A DNA stretch of 5,988 nucleotides, taken from positions 1 through 5,988 of the forward strand of contig QHXE01000645.1 of NCBI GenBank assembly GCA_003222835.1. The letters run 5' to 3'. Below, one piece after another: positions 4,217 through 5,988 of this stretch; positions within the stretch are counted from its first letter, which is position 1, and every line of letters starts with the position of its first letter. This stretch comes from Acidobacteriota bacterium (GTDB taxonomy: Bacteria > Acidobacteriota > Blastocatellia > Pyrinomonadales > Pyrinomonadaceae). The notes under the pieces were generated by a model. That model saw nothing but the letters and a program-made list of their open reading frames with translations. It was not told the origin of the DNA and did not search any database. The position numbers were made by a program, and so were the translations under genes.

Positions 4217-5760
4217 TCGCCCCGCGGCAGCGGTTCAAAGACGACTTTGCAATCGCCGAACTGACCACGCCCGCCCGTCTGTTTCTTGTGGCGGCCCTGC
4301 ACTTCCGCACGCTGGGTGATAGTTTCTTTATAAGGAACTTTCGGCGGGTGCAGCATAACTTCCACGCTGTAACGCTTCTTCAATTTCTCGACCACTGATT
4401 CAACGTGGACCTGACCAGAACCGGCCAGGAGAAACTCTTTTGTTTGTGCATCACGCGTGAATGAAAGTGCCGGATCTTCTTCCAGAATCTTGTGAATCGC
4501 GACGCTAATCTTTTCTTCGTCCTGGCGCGACTTCGGTTCGATCGCGAAAGCAATTGCTGCTTCGGGATATTCGACCTTGTCGTAGATGATTGGGTGAGCT
4601 TTGTCGCAGAGCGTGTCGCCGGTCTGCGTTTCTTTCAGCTTGACGCAAGCGATAATGTCTCCCGCGTTGGCCTCAGGAACTTTGTCGAGCTGCTTGCCTT
4701 GCGTCGTGTGCAACGCGCCGAGACGTTCAGAAGTTCCCCGCGTTGAATTGTAAACCGTCGCGTCCGTTCCAACTTTGCCGCTGAAAATCTTGAAGACGTT
4801 GATGCGACCGGCGAATGGATCGGCAATCGTCCGGAAGCAGTAGGCCGAAAATGGCTCGCTGTTCGAGTATTTTCGTGACTCCGGCTCTCCTTTTTCGTTC
4901 TTACCATGTTCAGCTTCATGATGTGCGGGATCAGGGGCAAACTCAATAATGTGATCGAGCAAAGTAGAAAGCCCTACCAGGTTCATCGTCGAAACTGCGA
5001 ACACCGGACAAAGTTTGCTATTGGCGATCGCGGCGCCGATATTCGGCAGCACATCGGAATCGTCGAGTGTGCCCTGATCGAAATACCTCTCCAACAAAGC
5101 GTCGTCTGATTCCGCCACTAACTCGACCAGTCTTTCGCGAGTCTTATCAACCACGTCGCGGCCTTCGGTGGGAATGTCAATCTCTTTAGCTTTGCCACGC
5201 TCATCAAATTCATAGGCCTTCATGTGGACGACGTCGACGATGCCTTTGAAATTGTGCTCTCTTCCGATCGGCAAAGTGAAGGGAACGATTGCTCGCTTGA
5301 AGACGTTATGTGCGCTGTCCAGCGCGATTCCAATATCTGAATGCTCCTTATCTAACTTTGTCACTACCATCAAGCGCGGCAGCATGAACTCATTCGCATA
5401 ATTCCAAACTTTTTCCGTCTGCACTTCGACGCCCTTGACGCCATCGACCACCACGACGCCACAGTCGGCGACGCGACAAGCCGGCCGCGCGTGCGAGACA
5501 AAGGCCGCATATCCGGGCGTGTCGATCAAATTGACTTTGGTTTCTTTGTGTTCGAGGTGGGCGAGCGCGGTGTTGAGTGTGATCTTGCGGGCAATTGAAT
5601 CTTCATCATGGTCGGTAATGGTCGTGCCCTCATCGACCTTGCCCCAGCGGGGCGTGGCGCCTGCGACGTAGAGAAGCGAACTAATCAGTTGCGTCTTCCC
5701 TGCGTCGCCATGTCCAATGACCGCAAGGTTGCGAATGGCTTCGGTGGCGTAGACTTTCAT
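4204..5760 (-). CDS. EF-G-like (FusA2-type) GTPase, truncated N-terminal ORF
   Basis: Encodes 518 residues before a premature TGA; intact EF-G is about 690-700. The GTPase domain has the P-loop GHGDAGKT (16-23), switch I region RKITLN (58-63), G3 DTPGY (80-84) and G4 TKLD (134-137). These forms (GHG rather than AHV, Y for the catalytic H, T for the N of NKxD) and VEVQTEKVW (111-119) point to the FusA2/EF-G paralog class rather than the canonical translocase. Domain II begins around 300 (SAYCFRTIADPFAGRINVFKI), domain III around 400-475, and domain IV starts with GGRGQFGDCKVVFEP before stopping at GEGFN. About 17-18 codons expected here are missing (roughly 53 bp) and the remaining homology is in another frame. 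The product lacks most of domain IV and all of V, so it should not support translocation. A possible AAGGA (5774-5778) lies an unusually long 13 bases before the ATG. Confidence 0.85.
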   Translation of the reverse strand: MKVYATEAIRNLAVIGHGDAGKTQLISSLLYVAGATPRWGKVDEGTTITDHDEDSIARKITLNTALAHLEHKETKVNLIDTPGYAAFVSHARPACRVADCGVVVVDGVKGVEVQTEKVWNYANEFMLPRLMVVTKLDKEHSDIGIALDSAHNVFKRAIVPFTLPIGREHNFKGIVDVVHMKAYEFDERGKAKEIDIPTEGRDVVDKTRERLVELVAESDDALLERYFDQGTLDDSDVLPNIGAAIANSKLCPVFAVSTMNLVGLSTLLDHIIEFAPDPAHHEAEHGKNEKGEPESRKYSNSEPFSAYCFRTIADPFAGRINVFKIFSGKVGTDATVYNSTRGTSERLGALHTTQGKQLDKVPEANAGDIIACVKLKETQTGDTLCDKAHPIIYDKVEYPEAAIAFAIEPKSRQDEEKISVAIHKILEEDPALSFTRDAQTKEFLLAGSGQVHVESVVEKLKKRYSVEVMLHPPKVPYKETITQRAEVQGRHKKQTGGRGQFGDCKVVFEPLPRGEGFN

Positions 5761-5845
5761 AAGCGCGAACGGGTCCTTTCAGAGATCGAGTTCCGGCGAC
5801 AGTCATCCCTTCGGTTTTCATTGAATGAAAAGCAAAATGTGACTG

Positions 5846-5869
5846 CGGATTGATTACGTAATTTATCCG
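5846..5869. promoter_or_regulatory. Near-palindromic dyad over the EF-G-like promoter
   Basis: A perfect 10-bp palindrome ATTACGTAAT (5853-5862) is flanked symmetrically by CGGAT (5846-5850) and ATCCG (5865-5869); 20 of 24 positions pair around 5857.5. It overlaps the candidate -10 element and predicted start of transcription, the position of a repressor operator. The binding protein is unknown. Confidence 0.4.
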
Positions 5870-5889
5870 AGGCGTAATGGGAATGGCAA
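5861..5889 (-). promoter_or_regulatory. Candidate promoter of the EF-G-like gene
   Basis: On the minus strand TTGCCA (5884-5889) and ATAAAT (5861-5866) are separated by 17 bp; shifting the -10 by one base gives TAAATT with an 18-bp spacer. Transcription would start near 5854, leaving a leader of about 95 bases. Both hexamers are only partial matches. Confidence 0.35.
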
Positions 5890-5988
5890 GTTCGTGCTCA
5901 ATCTCAGGATGTGATGGATGTAATTGGAAGCGAGAGTTTCGGACTGCTCGGACCTCGGAATTGACGGCGTTAGAGTACTAAGTTCAGT

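Larger units (their letters stand above)
3606..4221 (-). pseudogene. Detached C-terminal part (domains IV/V) of EF-G-like GTPase
   Basis: This frame continues the EF-G homology after the frameshift. It starts with SIEKGIIEAAQHG, continues through GYPLVDFKVQLIDGSYHNVDS (domain IV) and then LLEPIMDVEITAPQE, GDIMGDLNSRRGRVQGM and QVPMAEMLNYQSTL to RGSFHMQFSHYDPVP (domain V). These are strongly conserved EF-G blocks in correct order. No start codon with a ribosome binding site lies at the junction, so it is probably untranslated or made only by rare frameshifting. That the blocks are so well kept suggests the lesion is recent, or that it is an assembly artefact. Confidence 0.75.
5761..5988. other. 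Upstream region of the EF-G-like gene
   Basis: These 228 bases hold the possible ribosome binding site (5774-5778), the dyad (5846-5869) and the candidate promoter (5861-5889). Positions 5890-5988 show no supported gene, repeat or RNA; any neighbouring gene lies beyond the window. Confidence 0.5.

Noticed and set aside
4204..4221. Programmed ribosomal frameshift joining the two EF-G parts
   Set aside because: No slippery heptamer is seen, and a slip would not restore the roughly 17-18 missing codons.

Overview
The window looks like chromosomal DNA of a soil- or freshwater-type Gram-negative bacterium, most likely an Acidobacteriota (Blastocatellia-like). This rests on moderate GC content, an inner-membrane sensor kinase paired with a secreted Spy/CpxP-like protein (which implies a periplasm), and intergenic DNA full of short GC-rich palindromes of a style I associate with that group. 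The taxonomic call is an inference; no rRNA or other marker gene is present. 

Layout. Positions 1-449 carry no gene but hold a dense palindrome cluster, including three hairpin-forming segments repeated in inverted order around a single axis near 333.5. Next comes a minus-strand gene for a secreted LTXXQ-motif protein (450-935), read divergently from a plus-strand two-component system: an OmpR-type response regulator (1247-1945) and its HAMP/HisKA/HATPase sensor kinase (2148-3548). The 311-bp divergent spacer holds a GCAAA-N5-GCAAA direct repeat resembling a CpxR box, a weak promoter for the regulator and two tandem hairpins in the regulator's leader. The regulator and kinase genes, normally adjacent or overlapping, are separated by 202 bp of palindromic repeat bounded by a perfect 24-bp inverted repeat. 

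The right third (3606-5760, minus strand) is an elongation factor G-like translational GTPase of the FusA2/EF-G paralog type. It is broken: in domain IV about 53 bp (17-18 codons) are missing relative to the family and the frame shifts, so the 518-residue N-terminal ORF stops early and domains IV/V continue in another frame. The carboxy end also runs about 53 residues beyond where family similarity stops. A near-palindromic 24-bp dyad overlaps its candidate promoter. 

How the genes may work together. The kinase, regulator and LTXXQ protein form a Cpx-like envelope-stress module: the kinase senses the periplasm, the regulator binds DNA, and the Spy/CpxP-like product acts in the periplasm as a chaperone or feedback inhibitor. 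The EF-G-like locus appears unrelated. No new multi-gene system is evident; the unusual content is the palindromic repeats and the damaged GTPase gene.
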